DNA of 64,000 nucleotides from Melghiribacillus thermohalophilus (GCF_004342905.1 NZ_SMAN01000003.1:124001-188000); one strand, 5' to 3'; positions 1-8,552 are shown, counted from the stretch's first letter. Numbers and translations are program-made. Notes: generated by a model not told the origin, from the letters alone.

Positions 1-32
1 ACCCGCTCGGATTTGGATGTTTTACTGCTCAT
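1..32 (-). CDS. menG: Demethylmenaquinone methyltransferase, N-terminal fragment cut by window edge
   Basis: Only the first codons are inside the window: ATG at 32 followed by Met-Ser-Ser-Lys-Thr-Ser-Lys-Ser-Glu-Arg. An AAGAAGGG SD lies six bases upstream, and the start follows the hepS stop by three bases. The assignment to menG/ubiE, which methylates demethylmenaquinone in the last step of menaquinone synthesis, rests on the hepS-menG-hepT order known in Bacillus and on a short charged N-terminus typical of the family. The sequence itself is too short to prove it. Confidence 0.55.
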   Translation of the reverse strand, partial: MSSKTSKSER

Positions 33-35
33 TGT

Positions 36-845
36 TTACCCTTCTTCCAGTATCATTTCATGATTGTTAAAAGATTGATGTAAACGGTTAAATAACTTCT
101 TCTGAATATGTCTGATGCCCTGTGGAAGATCTTTTATATCTTGTTCCAGCCTCAAAATCGTTCTAGAAATCATGTTATCTACCAGACGGATGATGTGATG
201 TTTGGACTGTTTTGTCTGTCCATGTTTAGTCAACAAATGAAATAAAAGATTACGGTGTTCACTTTTTAACAATGTAAGCTCATGACATAGTCTGTTCAGC
301 AAAAGCCAGTCCGTCAAAATATGATTTAGCTGGGTAATTCCCAAAAAGGAAGCAAATTTTTGCAGAAGCAATGACTCAATATTTTTAATAACATCAAGAA
401 GATGATCAATGGAATAAATATCTTCATGATACAAAATCATTTTGTTTTCATTGATTTCCTTAATGGCTCCGGCTAAATGAATAATCATGCCGACATCGTG
501 GACACGAGCAAGGTGATCATAATAAAGACCACTGTATAAGTCACCAGCCAAAACGGTCAACTGCTGATTTTTTTGCAAATCATAATCATCTTCCGAAGAG
601 GTTTTGTTGGGAACCGTTTCGTGGGTGTCTAATGCAATTTGAATGAGCATGGTAGCAAGGATATATTGGTTCATCTTTTTTTCTGGTTTTCCTGAAAGAC
701 TGGCAATCGTATGTAAAAAAAATAATTTATCATCTGAAATAGAAGGAGAGTGTATAAATTGTTTTAAGTAGGGATGATCAATTTTATTTTTGATTTGTTT
801 TTTTAAGTCTTCGATTGTAGCATTAAAGGAATTCAACAAAATCAC
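36..845 (-). CDS. hepS: Heptaprenyl diphosphate synthase component I
   Basis: This is the small regulatory subunit that pairs with HepT to make the C35 prenyl tail of menaquinone-7. The 269-residue product is all alpha-helical and lacks the DDxxD prenyltransferase motifs, as expected for component I, since catalysis sits in HepT. The block LATMLIQIALDTHETV with a later GDLYSGLYY segment is the recognisable HepS signature. It is slightly longer than B. subtilis HepS. GTG start at 845 is preceded by AAGAAGGG. It lies between mtrB and menG, matching the Bacillus order, and is probably co-transcribed with both. Confidence 0.9.
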   Translation of the reverse strand: MILLNSFNATIEDLKKQIKNKIDHPYLKQFIHSPSISDDKLFFLHTIASLSGKPEKKMNQYILATMLIQIALDTHETVPNKTSSEDDYDLQKNQQLTVLAGDLYSGLYYDHLARVHDVGMIIHLAGAIKEINENKMILYHEDIYSIDHLLDVIKNIESLLLQKFASFLGITQLNHILTDWLLLNRLCHELTLLKSEHRNLLFHLLTKHGQTKQSKHHIIRLVDNMISRTILRLEQDIKDLPQGIRHIQKKLFNRLHQSFNNHEMILEEG

Positions 846-930
846 CTGTACCCTTCTTCCGGTTCATCGCAATCTGTTATTATTATAGCACACTCAGGGA
901 TTTTTTCATTCCTTTCCTGCTCTAAATCAG

Positions 931-1161
931 TTATTCTTCCATCGATTTTATTTCCCCATGACTGGTCTGAATGATCGCTTTTCCTCTTACTTTTACTGCA
1001 GAAGTGTGCTCGGTGAACTGGGCGATCATCACTTCCCCCCGGTCCAGTTTTTCGGAATGATGGAACCGGGTGTCTGATCCCCTTGTTAATCCGATGACAT
1101 TAACCCCATCTTCCAAAGCCTTAATGACAAAAAATTCAGCACTGGTGTCTTTACATCCCAT
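931..1161 (-). CDS. mtrB: Trp RNA-binding attenuation protein TRAP
   Basis: TRAP forms an 11-subunit ring that binds tryptophan and wraps (G/U)AG-repeat RNA, attenuating trp operon transcription and blocking translation of trp genes. The 76-residue product is nearly collinear with the 75-residue B. subtilis protein. The RNA-contacting KKR triad is at Lys38, Lys57 and Arg59, and the segment [14 protein letters not shown] is intact. SD GGGAG lies nine bases before ATG 1161. In B. subtilis mtrB is the second gene after mtrA (folE); here no mtrA precedes it and the upstream neighbour is hbs. Confidence 0.96.
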   Translation of the reverse strand: MGCKDTSAEFFVIKALEDGVNVIGLTRGSDTRFHHSEKLDRGEVMIAQFTEHTSAVKVRGKAIIQTSHGEIKSMEE

Positions 1162-1220
1162 CTTTATTTGCTCCCTTCCTTCAACAAGCTTTTTTTATGT
1201 CCTATCACCTTATTTTTATC

Positions 1221-1251
1221 CAAAATAAAAAGGGGGTCAATCCCCCTTTTT
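1221..1251 (-). terminator. Intrinsic terminator after hbs
   Basis: A perfect 10-bp stem (AAAAAGGGGG, 1227-1236, with its complement at 1242-1251) with loop TCAAT is followed on the minus strand by a U-rich tract. It ends hbs transcription before mtrB, implying that mtrB-hepS has its own start. Confidence 0.8.
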
Positions 1252-1270
1252 AAATAGCCCTATGTATGGC

Positions 1271-1543
1271 TTATTTAACTGCATCCTTAAGGGCTTTACC
1301 CGGTTTGAACGCAGGTACCTTACTAGCTGGAATTTCAATTTCTTCTCCAGTTTGCGGGTTGCGTCCCTTACGAGCAGCACGCTCACGCACTTCGAAGTTA
1401 CCGAAGCCGATCAGCTGCACTTTGTCACCGCTTTTTAAGGAATCCGTAATCGATTCAAAAACGGCATCAACAGCTTTAGATGCATCTTTTTTAGAAAGTT
1501 CGCTTTTTTCAGCAACTGCATTGACAAGTTCTGTTTTGTTCAT
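1271..1543 (-). CDS. hbs: DNA-binding protein HU
   Basis: This is the nucleoid-associated HU homodimer that bends and compacts DNA. The product is 90 residues, with the HU signature [18 protein letters not shown] at about residues 46-63 and the conserved C-terminal [11 protein letters not shown]. The ATG at 1543 is chosen over the in-frame GTG at 1552 because that GTG lies inside the SD GGAGGAGGTG. Located between spoIVA and mtrB as in B. subtilis; strongly expressed and usually essential in Bacillus. Confidence 0.97.
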   Translation of the reverse strand: MNKTELVNAVAEKSELSKKDASKAVDAVFESITDSLKSGDKVQLIGFGNFEVRERAARKGRNPQTGEEIEIPASKVPAFKPGKALKDAVK

Positions 1544-1759
1544 GTTTTTCACCTCCTCCCAAATCTGATTCCTTCTGCATGAACAAATGTTTCTCTCATT
1601 TCATTTGTTCACTATTATTTAGCATATTATACAGGATCAGCCATCACAAATAAGTGATGACAAGCCCTATATTAAACGAAAAGAGACGGAAATTCAATAA
1701 AATATACCAAGATTATTCGCGAAATAGACATATTTTCCTAAGTTTTGCCGTTTTTTTGC

Positions 1760-1789
1760 ATCATATCACAGGTTCAAATGTTTATGCAA
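1760..1789 (-). promoter_or_regulatory. Possible SigA promoter for hbs
   Basis: On the minus strand TTGCAT (1784-1789) is separated by 18 bp from TATGAT (1760-1765), leaving a leader of about 210 nt before hbs. A short hairpin built on CCCC and GGGG runs lies just upstream, near 1800-1815. Motif match only. Confidence 0.35.
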
Positions 1790-1874
1790 GGGGCTCAATC
1801 CCCTAAAAATAGGGGTTTGTTAAAGTTCTCTCCATAAACATAATACGACATGTTATAAATATTTCCTTTTTAAA

Positions 1875-1919
1875 TCAAAAAAAAACATAGAAAATTTCGT
1901 AAAAAAAATTTTCTATGTT
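1875..1919 (-). terminator. Second, AT-only terminator after spoIVA
   Basis: A perfect 14-bp inverted repeat (1884-1897 with 1906-1919), all A/T except two G-C pairs, with an 8-nt loop, is followed on the minus strand by nine U residues. It backs up the GC-rich terminator 10 bp upstream. Confidence 0.6.
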
Positions 1920-1926
1920 CTACCGC

Positions 1927-1957
1927 ATAAAAAAAAGCGGCCGTTTATGCGCCGCTT
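1927..1957 (-). terminator. Intrinsic terminator after spoIVA
   Basis: Stem AAGCGGC (1935-1941) pairs with GCCGCTT (1951-1957). On the minus strand it is followed by an eight-base U tract. Confidence 0.75.
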
Positions 1958-2014
1958 GCCAGGGAAACGCTTCTTGTCTGGAGGCTTCATGCGACTCAGG
2001 GACGGCAGCCTATC

Positions 2015-3493
2015 TTATAATATAATTGCGATCAAACCGCCGCTTCCCTCATTTATGATGCGTTCCAGGGTTTCTTTTAATTTATATCTGGCATTCTCAG
2101 GCATCAGAGCAAGTTTAGCCTGTATACCTTCTCTTACAATAGAGCTAAGTGAACGTCCGAAAATATCCGATTTCCAGATAGATAATGGATCTTCCTCGAA
2201 GTCTTGCATTAGATAGCGGACAAGCTCTTCGCTTTGTTTTTCGGTTCCAATGATTGGAGCAAACTCTGATTCCACATCGACCTTCACCATGTGAATTGAT
2301 GGAGCAACAGCTTTGAGTCGAACGCCGAATCTCGAGCCCTGACGGATTATTTCTGGTTCATCCAGGGTCATATCTTCTAACCGGGGAGCTGCTATCCCAT
2401 AGCCTGTCTGTTTGACCATTTGCAGTGCTTCTGCGTACTGATCATATTCTCTTTTTGCCTCAGAAAATTCCTGCATAAGCTCCAGGAGATGGTCTTTTCC
2501 TCGTATTTCAACTCCAACAATTTCTTTTAAGACTTCATCATATAACTCATCGGGTGCATGCAAATCAATTTCTGCAATTCCTTCTCCCATTTCCATACCG
2601 GCCAGCTGTGCCCGTTCTACAAAATCGTAATCTGAAAATTGCCCGACCACATGATCCACATCACGAAGGCGTTTAATGTCCTTGACTGTTTCCTGAATGG
2701 ATTCCTCATATTTTTTTCTCAGCCAGTGTTCATCCTTAAGAACCATTACCCAGTTTGGCAGGTTCACATTAACTTCAAGCACAGGAAACTCATACAGCGC
2801 TTCCCTTAACACATGATAGACATCGTGTTCACGCATGCTTTCAACACTTAAGGCAAGGACAGGTATATCATATTTTTCCTTTAATTCCTGCCTGAGCATT
2901 TCTGTTTCCTGAGCATGTGGCTTTACGGTGTTCAATACCATAATGAAAGGCTTTCCTACTTCTTTTAATTCCTGCACTACTTTTTCTTCTGCTTCTTCAT
3001 AATCTGTTCTGGGAATTTCACCAATGGAGCCATCTGTTGTAACAACGACGCCGATGGTGGAATGTTCCTGAATAACTTTTCTCGTACCGATTTCTGCTGC
3101 ATCGTGAAAAGGTATGGGTTCTTCATACCACGGGGTGTTGATCATTCTCGGACCATTCTCGTCTTCAAACCCTTTAGCTCCCTGTACGGTATAACCGACA
3201 CAATCTACCAGTCTGACATTGACTTCCAATCCTTCTTCAACTTGAACCTTTACTGCCTGATTCGGAATAAATTTCGGCTCAGTAGTCATGATGGTTTTTC
3301 CAGCCGCGCTTTGTGGAAGTTCATCCTGCGCACGTGCCTGATCCGCTTCATTCGGTATATTCGGCAACACGACTGTTTCCATAAATTTTTTTATAAACGT
3401 AGACTTGCCTGTTCGTACCGCTCCTACGACTCCGAGATAAATATCTCCATTCGTTCGCTTCGATATGTCTTTAAAAATATCAACGCTTTCCAA
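2015..3493 (-). CDS. spoIVA: Stage IV sporulation protein A, coat basement-layer ATPase
   Basis: SpoIVA polymerises on the outer forespore membrane using ATP and anchors the spore coat; it is made in the mother cell under SigE. The 492-residue length matches the family. A TRAFAC-type P-loop GAVRTGKS spans residues 24-31, with the Lys30 that is needed for ATP hydrolysis in B. subtilis, followed by a GTPase-like domain, a middle domain, and the C-terminal region that contacts SpoVM. The SD GGGAGGGG precedes ATG 3493. A SigE-type promoter lies 70-100 bp upstream and two terminators follow. Confidence 0.98.
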   Translation of the reverse strand: MESVDIFKDISKRTNGDIYLGVVGAVRTGKSTFIKKFMETVVLPNIPNEADQARAQDELPQSAAGKTIMTTEPKFIPNQAVKVQVEEGLEVNVRLVDCVGYTVQGAKGFEDENGPRMINTPWYEEPIPFHDAAEIGTRKVIQEHSTIGVVVTTDGSIGEIPRTDYEEAEEKVVQELKEVGKPFIMVLNTVKPHAQETEMLRQELKEKYDIPVLALSVESMREHDVYHVLREALYEFPVLEVNVNLPNWVMVLKDEHWLRKKYEESIQETVKDIKRLRDVDHVVGQFSDYDFVERAQLAGMEMGEGIAEIDLHAPDELYDEVLKEIVGVEIRGKDHLLELMQEFSEAKREYDQYAEALQMVKQTGYGIAAPRLEDMTLDEPEIIRQGSRFGVRLKAVAPSIHMVKVDVESEFAPIIGTEKQSEELVRYLMQDFEEDPLSIWKSDIFGRSLSSIVREGIQAKLALMPENARYKLKETLERIINEGSGGLIAIIL

Positions 3494-3562
3494 GTGATCC
3501 CCTCCCGATCCGTAAACTTCAAACTAAAAGATGACCAGCGTTTACAAACCTGTGACATTAAA

Positions 3563-3592
3563 AGTCTATGATGTTGTCCTATCTAAATATGA
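3563..3592 (-). promoter_or_regulatory. SigE-type promoter of spoIVA
   Basis: Minus-strand TCATATT (3586-3592), 15-bp spacer, CATAGACT (3563-3570). The -10 fits CATANANT exactly. Leader about 60 nt. SigE control is established for spoIVA in B. subtilis. Confidence 0.6.
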
Positions 3593-3608
3593 CAAAAATA
3601 TTTAGATA
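3580..3608. repeat. 11-bp perfect palindrome over the spoIVA -35
   Basis: TATCTAAATAT (3580-3590) and its exact complement (3598-3608) are separated by 7 bp and overlap the -35 element. The rest of 3609-3834 shows no convincing gene. Confidence 0.5.
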
Positions 3609-3834
3609 GCAGAAAGAGTAGATGATCAACTGGTTCTATGTACCCCTTCCAAGGCCTTTCTTCTTCTTTACATCAATATATTCATCAAAATTTAAATCAT
3701 GTGTTTTCCAGGATACTTTCTCCTATTTTTATAGAAAAATACTTCGTCTCTGGAGACTTCCCCTTCTGGACTTTAAAGGAGAGAATGTGAACAAGAAGAG
3801 AAAATGGATCGGTTATCATATTCCCATTACCAAT

Positions 3835-3867
3835 TAAAAAAACCCTTGCTGCTATTGGCAGCAAGGG
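3835..3867 (-). terminator. Terminator after yphF
   Basis: Stem CCCTTGCTGC (3843-3852) with GCAGCAAGGG (3858-3867), loop TATTG, then a U tract on the minus strand just past the yphF stop. Confidence 0.8.
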
Positions 3868-3872
3868 CAGGA

Positions 3873-4595
3873 TCATGATTGAGGTTCCATAAAGACCGGT
3901 TCCCCGTCCTGAATCGTATAAGGCAGTGAATAAGCTGGCACAAATGGATAATTCTCAGCTAAAATATAGCGGATATCATCCCCATATTCATACTCGTGCT
4001 CAAATTTCTGTAAAGCCTGATAAAGATCTCTGGAATAATCGATAAAGATTTCTCCCTGTACGTTCAAAACAATGGGCAAAGGTTGACCAGAATATGGACT
4101 CTCAACATATGGCTCGGTTTCTAAGCCCAGACTTTCATGATTCAGTCTGTAAATCCCCTCTGCTACTTGTTTCCCAAAGGGAGGATAGATATGTTCATTA
4201 CGATATATTTCAATTAACGTATTCATTTTTCTCAATTCCGCTGCCATACGCAGATCAATCACTTTGACAGTAGGCTCTGTCTCTGGGTGAATAATCACAT
4301 ATTGATACTTTCCTCCTTCTTCAAAGGAGTTCCCTGGAGCTCTCCCCATGAGGTTATATTCCCTCAGTTTTTCAAAATCAACCGGATACTTCTGAAAAAT
4401 CGGGGTATCTGAATGTCGGGTTTTAATCGGCAGAAGCCCATCCGATGCCTCCTGAAACTGAACGACAGCTTCCTGAACCGTCTGCAATTGTACTTCATTA
4501 GGCACCTGATTTTTGGCCAGGCGGTCCTCGGGATATAAACATCCAGTCAATAACAGGGTGATACCTAGTATGAATGCTGGCTTTATTCGTTTCAT
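3873..4595 (-). CDS. yphF: YphF-type lipoprotein, function unknown
   Basis: A 240-residue predicted lipoprotein: basic start, hydrophobic core and lipobox LLTG-Cys at residue 19, so it should be anchored outside the cytoplasmic membrane. No catalytic motif is recognised. ATG 4595 is used because it has SD CTGGAGGT; the longer open frame upstream runs through yphE. It follows yphE by 17 bp, so both are probably one transcription unit. In B. subtilis the pair sits in the same place between spoIVA and gpsA. Naming rests mainly on position and lipobox. Confidence 0.7.
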   Translation of the reverse strand: MKRIKPAFILGITLLLTGCLYPEDRLAKNQVPNEVQLQTVQEAVVQFQEASDGLLPIKTRHSDTPIFQKYPVDFEKLREYNLMGRAPGNSFEEGGKYQYVIIHPETEPTVKVIDLRMAAELRKMNTLIEIYRNEHIYPPFGKQVAEGIYRLNHESLGLETEPYVESPYSGQPLPIVLNVQGEIFIDYSRDLYQALQKFEHEYEYGDDIRYILAENYPFVPAYSLPYTIQDGEPVFMEPQS

Positions 4596-4612
4596 TTTCA
4601 AACCTCCAGACA

Positions 4613-4810
4613 TTACATGGTTGGGCCGCTGAAGACAATATAAAAAATAATGATACCGGCCAGAATCATAAAAATATAGGCAAGACAACCAGTTAAACCA
4701 CTTAAAAATCCCTTGAATTTATGTCTGCTTAATAGAATTAACCCAATTGCCAGAAACATAAAAATCATGCCCGCAAAAGATATGTACATTTTCAGCATAC
4801 TCTCTGACAT
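4613..4810 (-). CDS. yphE: YphE, DUF2768 small membrane protein
   Basis: A 65-residue protein with two transmembrane helices (about residues 9-27 and 40-60) joined by a short basic loop, ending in SGPTM. Length and pattern fit the DUF2768 (YphE) family, whose function is unknown. ATG 4810 has SD AAAGGAG eight bases upstream. First gene of the yphE-yphF pair. Confidence 0.8.
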   Translation of the reverse strand: MSESMLKMYISFAGMIFMFLAIGLILLSRHKFKGFLSGLTGCLAYIFMILAGIIIFYIVFSGPTM

Positions 4811-4847
4811 ATGAATTCTCCTTTAGTTCTCTGCTATTACCGTCAGT

Positions 4848-4856
4848 ATTATATCA
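4848..4856 (-). promoter_or_regulatory. Possible extended -10 promoter for yphE-yphF
   Basis: Minus strand TGATATAAT, an extended -10 (TGnTATAAT), about 38 bp before the yphE start. No good -35 is visible. Confidence 0.35.
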
Positions 4857-4972
4857 TATTCTTCCGTATACGCGTAAAAAAACAGCTATTCTAAGCGGAT
4901 TGGTCCTCATATTCTGATTTGATAGGAGGACTGTCCACACACGATTGATGTCCAAATCGGCCAATAATCATT

Positions 4973-5007
4973 CAAAAAGCCGAGGTGAAGGGGCATACAC
5001 CTCGGCC
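4973..5007 (-). terminator. Terminator after spoVIF
   Basis: Stem GCCGAGGTG (4979-4987) with CACCTCGGC (4998-5006), followed by a U run on the minus strand. The surrounding 4860-5107 shows no gene. Confidence 0.8.
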
Positions 5008-5107
5008 TGACTAAAGATCCCATTCCTTGCAACTCTAAGTGAATTGTTGCTGCGGTTTATTTTATGCTAAGCAGGAAACAATTGAACCCTCAAGTGCCTA
5101 ACAAGCT

Positions 5108-5371
5108 CTATTTTTTCATCATATTCTGAAGAGCTTCCAGATTAAGAGGCATATTTTGATTCATAATCATTTCGACGATCTGGTCTTCCTTTTCTTCCGG
5201 CAACGGTTTCCCGGCCATTTTTGCAAGACGCTCCACTAAATCTCTGACGTTTTTTTCATTCGATAAATCCATGTTTTGTACGGATTGTGCCACCTGCATA
5301 ATTTCAGTTGGGGAAATGTCTGACTGTCTTTGAATATGGTCGAAAATATCTTTGTGAGAGTCTTTGTTCAC
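5108..5371 (-). CDS. spoVIF: Stage VI sporulation protein F
   Basis: An 87-residue soluble helical protein of the SpoVIF (YjcC) family, which in B. subtilis is needed for late coat assembly and spore resistance under SigK. Recognisable features are the ISPTEIMQVAQSVQ helix and the lysine/glutamate-rich LPEEKEDQIVEMI segment near the C-terminus. GTG 5371 has SD AAGGAGG seven bases upstream. It sits 64 bp downstream of gpsA with its own SigK-like promoter in the gap, and its SD is the right arm of a 10-bp palindrome. It is placed here rather than at the yjcC locus of B. subtilis. Confidence 0.85.
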   Translation of the reverse strand: MNKDSHKDIFDHIQRQSDISPTEIMQVAQSVQNMDLSNEKNVRDLVERLAKMAGKPLPEEKEDQIVEMIMNQNMPLNLEALQNMMKK

Positions 5372-5377
5372 AGGCTT

Positions 5378-5420
5378 TCCTCCTTGCTTTACCTATTCAT
5401 GATAGTATATGCAAGGAGGA
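5378..5420 (-). promoter_or_regulatory. Hairpin that would hide the spoVIF SD in read-through mRNA
   Basis: TCCTCCTTGC (mRNA sense, from 5420-5411) and GCAAGGAGGA (from 5387-5378) are perfect 10-bp complements, 23 nt apart. The second arm contains the spoVIF SD. The first arm lies within the spacer of the SigK-like promoter, so a transcript started there would lack it. Confidence 0.6.
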
Positions 5421-5429
5421 GAGACATGT
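5403..5429 (-). promoter_or_regulatory. SigK-type promoter of spoVIF
   Basis: Minus strand AC (5428-5429), 16-bp spacer, CATATACTA (5403-5411), an exact fit to AC-N16-CATANNNTA. The predicted start is near 5396, about 25 nt before the GTG. SigK control of spoVIF is known in B. subtilis. Confidence 0.6.
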
Positions 5430-5435
5430 GATGCT

Positions 5436-6476
5436 TTATAGAGTTTTAGAGTCACCCAGCATACTCGATAAATCTTCCATTTCGTGACGTTTTACCCTGG
5501 TCATAAGCTGGTCGACCACATCTTTTGGCTGTTTTTGCTCAAACAGCACTTTGTAAAGGCCGTGAGTGATTGGCATGTCAACCTGATATTCCAGAGATAA
5601 CTGATAGGCTGCCTTTGTTGTTCTGACTCCCTCAACAACCATACCCATTTGATCAAGCACTTCGTTAAGAGAATTTCCTTTGCCTAACATGTTTCCTGCC
5701 CGCCAGTTTCGGCTATGCTGGCTTGTACAGGTGACAATTAAATCTCCAATCCCGGTAAGGCCGGCAAACGTAAGAGGATTCGCTCCCATTTTTACTCCGA
5801 GACGGGTGATTTCAGCAAGTCCCCTTGTGATCAAAGCCGCTTTGGCATTATCTCCGTAACCGAGCCCATCAGATATTCCTGCACCAAGAGCAATAATATT
5901 TTTTAGTGCACCGCCAATTTCAACCCCAACAATATCCGGATTGGTATATACTCTGAACTTTTCATTCATAAAAAGATCCTGTGCTTTTTCTGCTTCTTCT
6001 ATATTCTTTGAAGATACCGTAACGGTTGTAGGCTGGCGGAGACTGACCTCTTCAGCATGGGAAGGGCCAGATAACACAACGATATCCCTGTACAAATGCT
6101 CAGGCAATTCTTCGACTAACATTTCAGAAACCCTTTTTAACGAATCCGGCTCAATTCCTTTTGCTGCGTGAATGAGCGTAACTTGATGATTCAAACATTC
6201 CTTTACCTGATTGGCCACTTCTCGGACCGCTTTCGTCGGAACGACAAATACGAGTACGTCTGTATCCTCTAAAGACGCTTTCATGTCATCATACGCTATA
6301 ATGTTTTCGGGAATCGTTATATTTTTTAAATATCTTTCATTTTGCCTTTTATTATTGATTTCTTCAGCCTGTTCTTTTCTATGGGTCCAGAGTCTGACTT
6401 CATGGTTATGATCAGCTAACACAATGGATAAGGCTGTTCCCCAGCTTCCTGCACCCAGTACAGTGACTTTCTGCAA
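5436..6476 (-). CDS. gpsA: Glycerol-3-phosphate dehydrogenase, NAD(P)+
   Basis: Reduces dihydroxyacetone phosphate to sn-glycerol 3-phosphate, the backbone for phospholipids. 346 residues. The N-terminal Rossmann motif GAGSWGTALS is at residues 8-17, and HAAKGIEP, the GGALKNIIALGAGISDGL block and GLTGIGDLIVTC of the C-terminal catalytic domain are all present. Cytoplasmic. It follows der by 14 bp and is likely co-transcribed with it. Confidence 0.98.
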   Translation of the reverse strand: MQKVTVLGAGSWGTALSIVLADHNHEVRLWTHRKEQAEEINNKRQNERYLKNITIPENIIAYDDMKASLEDTDVLVFVVPTKAVREVANQVKECLNHQVTLIHAAKGIEPDSLKRVSEMLVEELPEHLYRDIVVLSGPSHAEEVSLRQPTTVTVSSKNIEEAEKAQDLFMNEKFRVYTNPDIVGVEIGGALKNIIALGAGISDGLGYGDNAKAALITRGLAEITRLGVKMGANPLTFAGLTGIGDLIVTCTSQHSRNWRAGNMLGKGNSLNEVLDQMGMVVEGVRTTKAAYQLSLEYQVDMPITHGLYKVLFEQKQPKDVVDQLMTRVKRHEMEDLSSMLGDSKTL

Positions 6477-6490
6477 AGTAGACCACTCCC

Positions 6491-7801
6491 TTATGATCGT
6501 TTTCGCGCATAAATACGAATAGGCGTTCCTTCAAAACCAAAGGCATCCCTGATTCGGTTTTCTAAAAAACGCTCGTAGGAAAAATGCATGAGCTCTGGAT
6601 CATTGACGAACACGACAAATGTCGGCGGTTTTACCGATACCTGTGTAGCATAGAACAATTTGAGTTTTTTTCCTTTGACCGTTGGAGCCGGATTCATCGC
6701 CAGGGCATCCATAATCACTTCGTTTAAGACATTGGTCTGGACACGCTTAGCGTGATTTTCACTTGCCTCAATGATATTCGGCATCAATGTATGTAGGCGT
6801 TTTTTGGTTTTGGCCGATAAAAATACAACTGGCGCATAGTCCAAAAATTGAAATTCCCGGCGAATGTCTTCTTCAAACTTCTTCATCGTCTTATCATCCA
6901 CTTCAATGGCATCCCATTTATTGACCACGATTACAATTGCCTTTCCGGCCTCATGGGCATAGCCTGCGATCCTTTTATCCTGTTCAATAATGCCGGTTTC
7001 TGCATCTATTACCACAAGTACTACATCTGATCGTTCGATGGCTCTTAACGCCCGCACAACACTATATTTTTCCGTTGTTTCATATATTTTCCCCTTTTTC
7101 CTCATGCCCGCTGTATCAATGATGACGAATTCCTCCCCATCCTTTTTAAAACGGGTATCCACTGCATCCCTGGTCGTTCCGGCTATTTCACTGACAATCA
7201 CCCGATCTTCTCCGAGGATGGCGTTTACAAGAGAGGATTTCCCTACATTCGGCCGTCCAATTAAGCTGAAGCGAATCATGTCATCATCCGCATCTTCCAT
7301 TGTTTTATCCGGAAAATGTTTAATGACTTCATCCAGCATGTCACCCAGGCCAAGACCATGGGTTCCGGAAATTGGATATGGTTCTCCAAACCCAAGGGTA
7401 TAAAAGTCATAGATTCTATCATTCATTTCGGGATTATCGATTTTGTTCACTGCTAAAACGACAGGCTTATTCGTTTTATATAATATTTTCGCAACTTCTT
7501 CATCCGCTGCGGTTATTCCTTCCCTTCCATTCACCATAAAAATAATGACATCAGCTTCATCGATGGCAATTTCAGCCTGCTGCCTCATCTGAACCAAAAG
7601 GGGTTCGTCTCCAATTTCAATCCCCCCTGTATCAATGAGGTCAAATTTCGTATTGAGCCATTCTGCTTCTGCATAAATACGATCCCGGGTCACACCGGGG
7701 GTATCTTCTACAATGGAAATCCGTTCTCCCACGAGACGATTAAAAATGGTTGATTTTCCCACATTAGGCTTTCCAACTATTGCCACAACAGATTTTCTCA
7801 T
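6491..7801 (-). CDS. der: Ribosome biogenesis GTPase Der (EngA)
   Basis: Tandem-GTPase factor needed for 50S subunit maturation. Product of 436 residues, the same length as in B. subtilis. G domain 1 has GKPNVGKS at 10-17 and DTGG; G domain 2 has GRPNVGKS near residue 183, DTAGMRKKG and NKWD. A KH-like C-terminal domain ends in basic [11 protein letters not shown] 7801 is preferred over the GTG at 7810, which lies in the SD GAGGGTG. Located between gpsA and yphA. Confidence 0.98.
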   Translation of the reverse strand: MRKSVVAIVGKPNVGKSTIFNRLVGERISIVEDTPGVTRDRIYAEAEWLNTKFDLIDTGGIEIGDEPLLVQMRQQAEIAIDEADVIIFMVNGREGITAADEEVAKILYKTNKPVVLAVNKIDNPEMNDRIYDFYTLGFGEPYPISGTHGLGLGDMLDEVIKHFPDKTMEDADDDMIRFSLIGRPNVGKSSLVNAILGEDRVIVSEIAGTTRDAVDTRFKKDGEEFVIIDTAGMRKKGKIYETTEKYSVVRALRAIERSDVVLVVIDAETGIIEQDKRIAGYAHEAGKAIVIVVNKWDAIEVDDKTMKKFEEDIRREFQFLDYAPVVFLSAKTKKRLHTLMPNIIEASENHAKRVQTNVLNEVIMDALAMNPAPTVKGKKLKLFYATQVSVKPPTFVVFVNDPELMHFSYERFLENRIRDAFGFEGTPIRIYARKRS

Positions 7802-7898
7802 AAAGGTCACCCTCTGTAAAATTACTCCCGAATTTTTTTGCGCCTAATATATCCAGCTTATATATTTTAGCAAACGGCAGCATCAATCACAAATCTGA

Positions 7899-8489
7899 TT
7901 ATAAAAGAAAGCTGTAAGCCTGTACATATTTCCTCAATTTTTTTGAAAGCCTTTTGAAGAAGCGAATCGTTATGGTCCAAACAATAAACAGCACAGCGTG
8001 AAATAAATATTGATCATCCCCAAACATCCGGTCAATCCCGTAAGAATAGTGAACGAGGCTATGTAACGTTTCCCCATAAGTAATACCGGACAGCCAGATT
8101 CCAATTTGAACATATATATGATCAGTCAAATAATTGATCATCAAGTATCCAACCAGGACTAATACAATGGTTGAAGGAAAAATCAACCATAACGGGTTTA
8201 TATATTCAAAAATTTGGTATGCACCATAACCAAACCCCACCGCGATGGCACCTAAAACAGATTTCCATTTTCTTTTTGAATAGGACAGCAGGAATAAACT
8301 GATGATGAATATATACATAAGAGGCACTAACATACCTATATCATTCCAGTAAATCCATGAGTTGGACAAAATAATCAGCATCAAAACACTGGAGGACTGG
8401 TAAAATCGTTTCTTTTCATCGCTCTGAAAAAAGAAACATATGATCCACAGAATCCAGCTCACCCAATAGAATAAGAATTGGAATCCCAT
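7899..8489 (-). CDS. yphA: YphA-type polytopic membrane protein
   Basis: A 196-residue integral membrane protein with about six hydrophobic helices and an aromatic-rich composition; it ends in a basic RLSKKLRKY segment. No enzymatic motif is seen. ATG 8489 is chosen because SD GAGGGGTG precedes it; the longer frame to 8522 would place that SD inside the coding region. Position between rpsA and der matches yphA in B. subtilis, which is the main ground for the name. Confidence 0.6.
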   Translation of the reverse strand: MGFQFLFYWVSWILWIICFFFQSDEKKRFYQSSSVLMLIILSNSWIYWNDIGMLVPLMYIFIISLFLLSYSKRKWKSVLGAIAVGFGYGAYQIFEYINPLWLIFPSTIVLVLVGYLMINYLTDHIYVQIGIWLSGITYGETLHSLVHYSYGIDRMFGDDQYLFHAVLFIVWTITIRFFKRLSKKLRKYVQAYSFLL

Positions 8490-8552
8490 TCTATTCACCC
8501 CTCTTGATAAACCTGTTACCATTATAGGGTGAATATTATTTTTTTAATCGAA

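Noticed and set aside
3622-3837. 71-codon plus-strand frame upstream of spoIVA
   Set aside because: Weak start signal, aromatic low-complexity translation, and it lies in the leader/promoter region between two minus-strand genes.
3787-3837. 16-codon plus-strand ORF with GTG start and good AAAGGAG
   Set aside because: Too short to judge, opposite to all neighbours and ending at the yphF terminator; an SD alone is not enough.
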